Positions 5,749 through 5,786 of a stretch of 5,786 nucleotides of DNA are shown here, piece by piece. The translations under genes were made by a program, and so were the position numbers. Source of the DNA: Peptococcaceae bacterium (GTDB lineage Bacteria; Bacillota; Desulfitobacteriia; Desulfitobacteriales; Syntrophobotulaceae); NCBI GenBank assembly GCA_012523535.1, contig JAAYII010000339.1, positions 1-5,786 of the forward strand, read 5' to 3'. Under the pieces are notes generated by a model, which was not told where the DNA came from, did not search any database, and saw only the letters and a program-made list of their open reading frames with translations. Position 1 is the stretch's first letter. Every line of letters starts with the position of its first letter.

Positions 5749-5786
5749 TTAAATATAAAAAAATTGTCAAAGAAAAAGAGGAAAAC

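Overview
The window looks like a stretch of an anaerobic Bacillota (Firmicutes) chromosome, possibly of the Desulfitobacterium/Peptococcaceae kind. The reasons are strong AGGAGG-type ribosome binding sites, a Gram-positive-style lipoprotein signal on the binding protein, moderate GC in genes with AT-rich gaps, and a DUF4213/DUF364 protein, whose first solved family member came from Desulfitobacterium hafniense. This placement is inference. All supported genes read on the + strand.

Layout. Positions 1-98 hold the last codons of an unidentified gene, followed six bases later by a complete class 3-like aldehyde dehydrogenase (104-1522). From 1523 to 1946 there is a 424-base AT-rich gap. It carries several inverted repeats, a likely intrinsic terminator (1800-1827), and a possible 50-codon small ORF with its own Shine-Dalgarno sequence (1715-1867). 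It matches no riboswitch class I could recognise. Then comes a tightly packed four-gene operon: a lipoprotein substrate-binding protein (1947-3077), a FecCD/BtuC-type permease (3078-4082), an ATPase (4079-4888) and a DUF4213/DUF364 protein (4885-5748). The first junction has a stop codon directly followed by a start. The other two are 4-base ATGA overlaps, so translation is probably coupled. The final 38 bases are AT-rich and end in a purine-rich stretch that could be the ribosome binding site of a gene beyond the window.

How the genes fit together. The binding protein, permease and ATPase form a complete type II ABC importer of the iron-siderophore/haem/cobalamin/metal-chelate class. The lipoprotein captures the ligand outside the cell, the permease dimer passes it through the membrane, and the ATPase dimer drives transport. 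The DUF364 protein is cytoplasmic and probably handles, makes or breaks down the metal chelate that is imported. The exact ligand cannot be read from sequence. The aldehyde dehydrogenase is separated from this operon by the long gap and is probably a functionally independent unit.

The two points most worth following up are the structured leader before the transporter operon, a possible undescribed attenuator or riboswitch, and the pairing of a FecCD-type importer with a cysteine-rich DUF364 protein.
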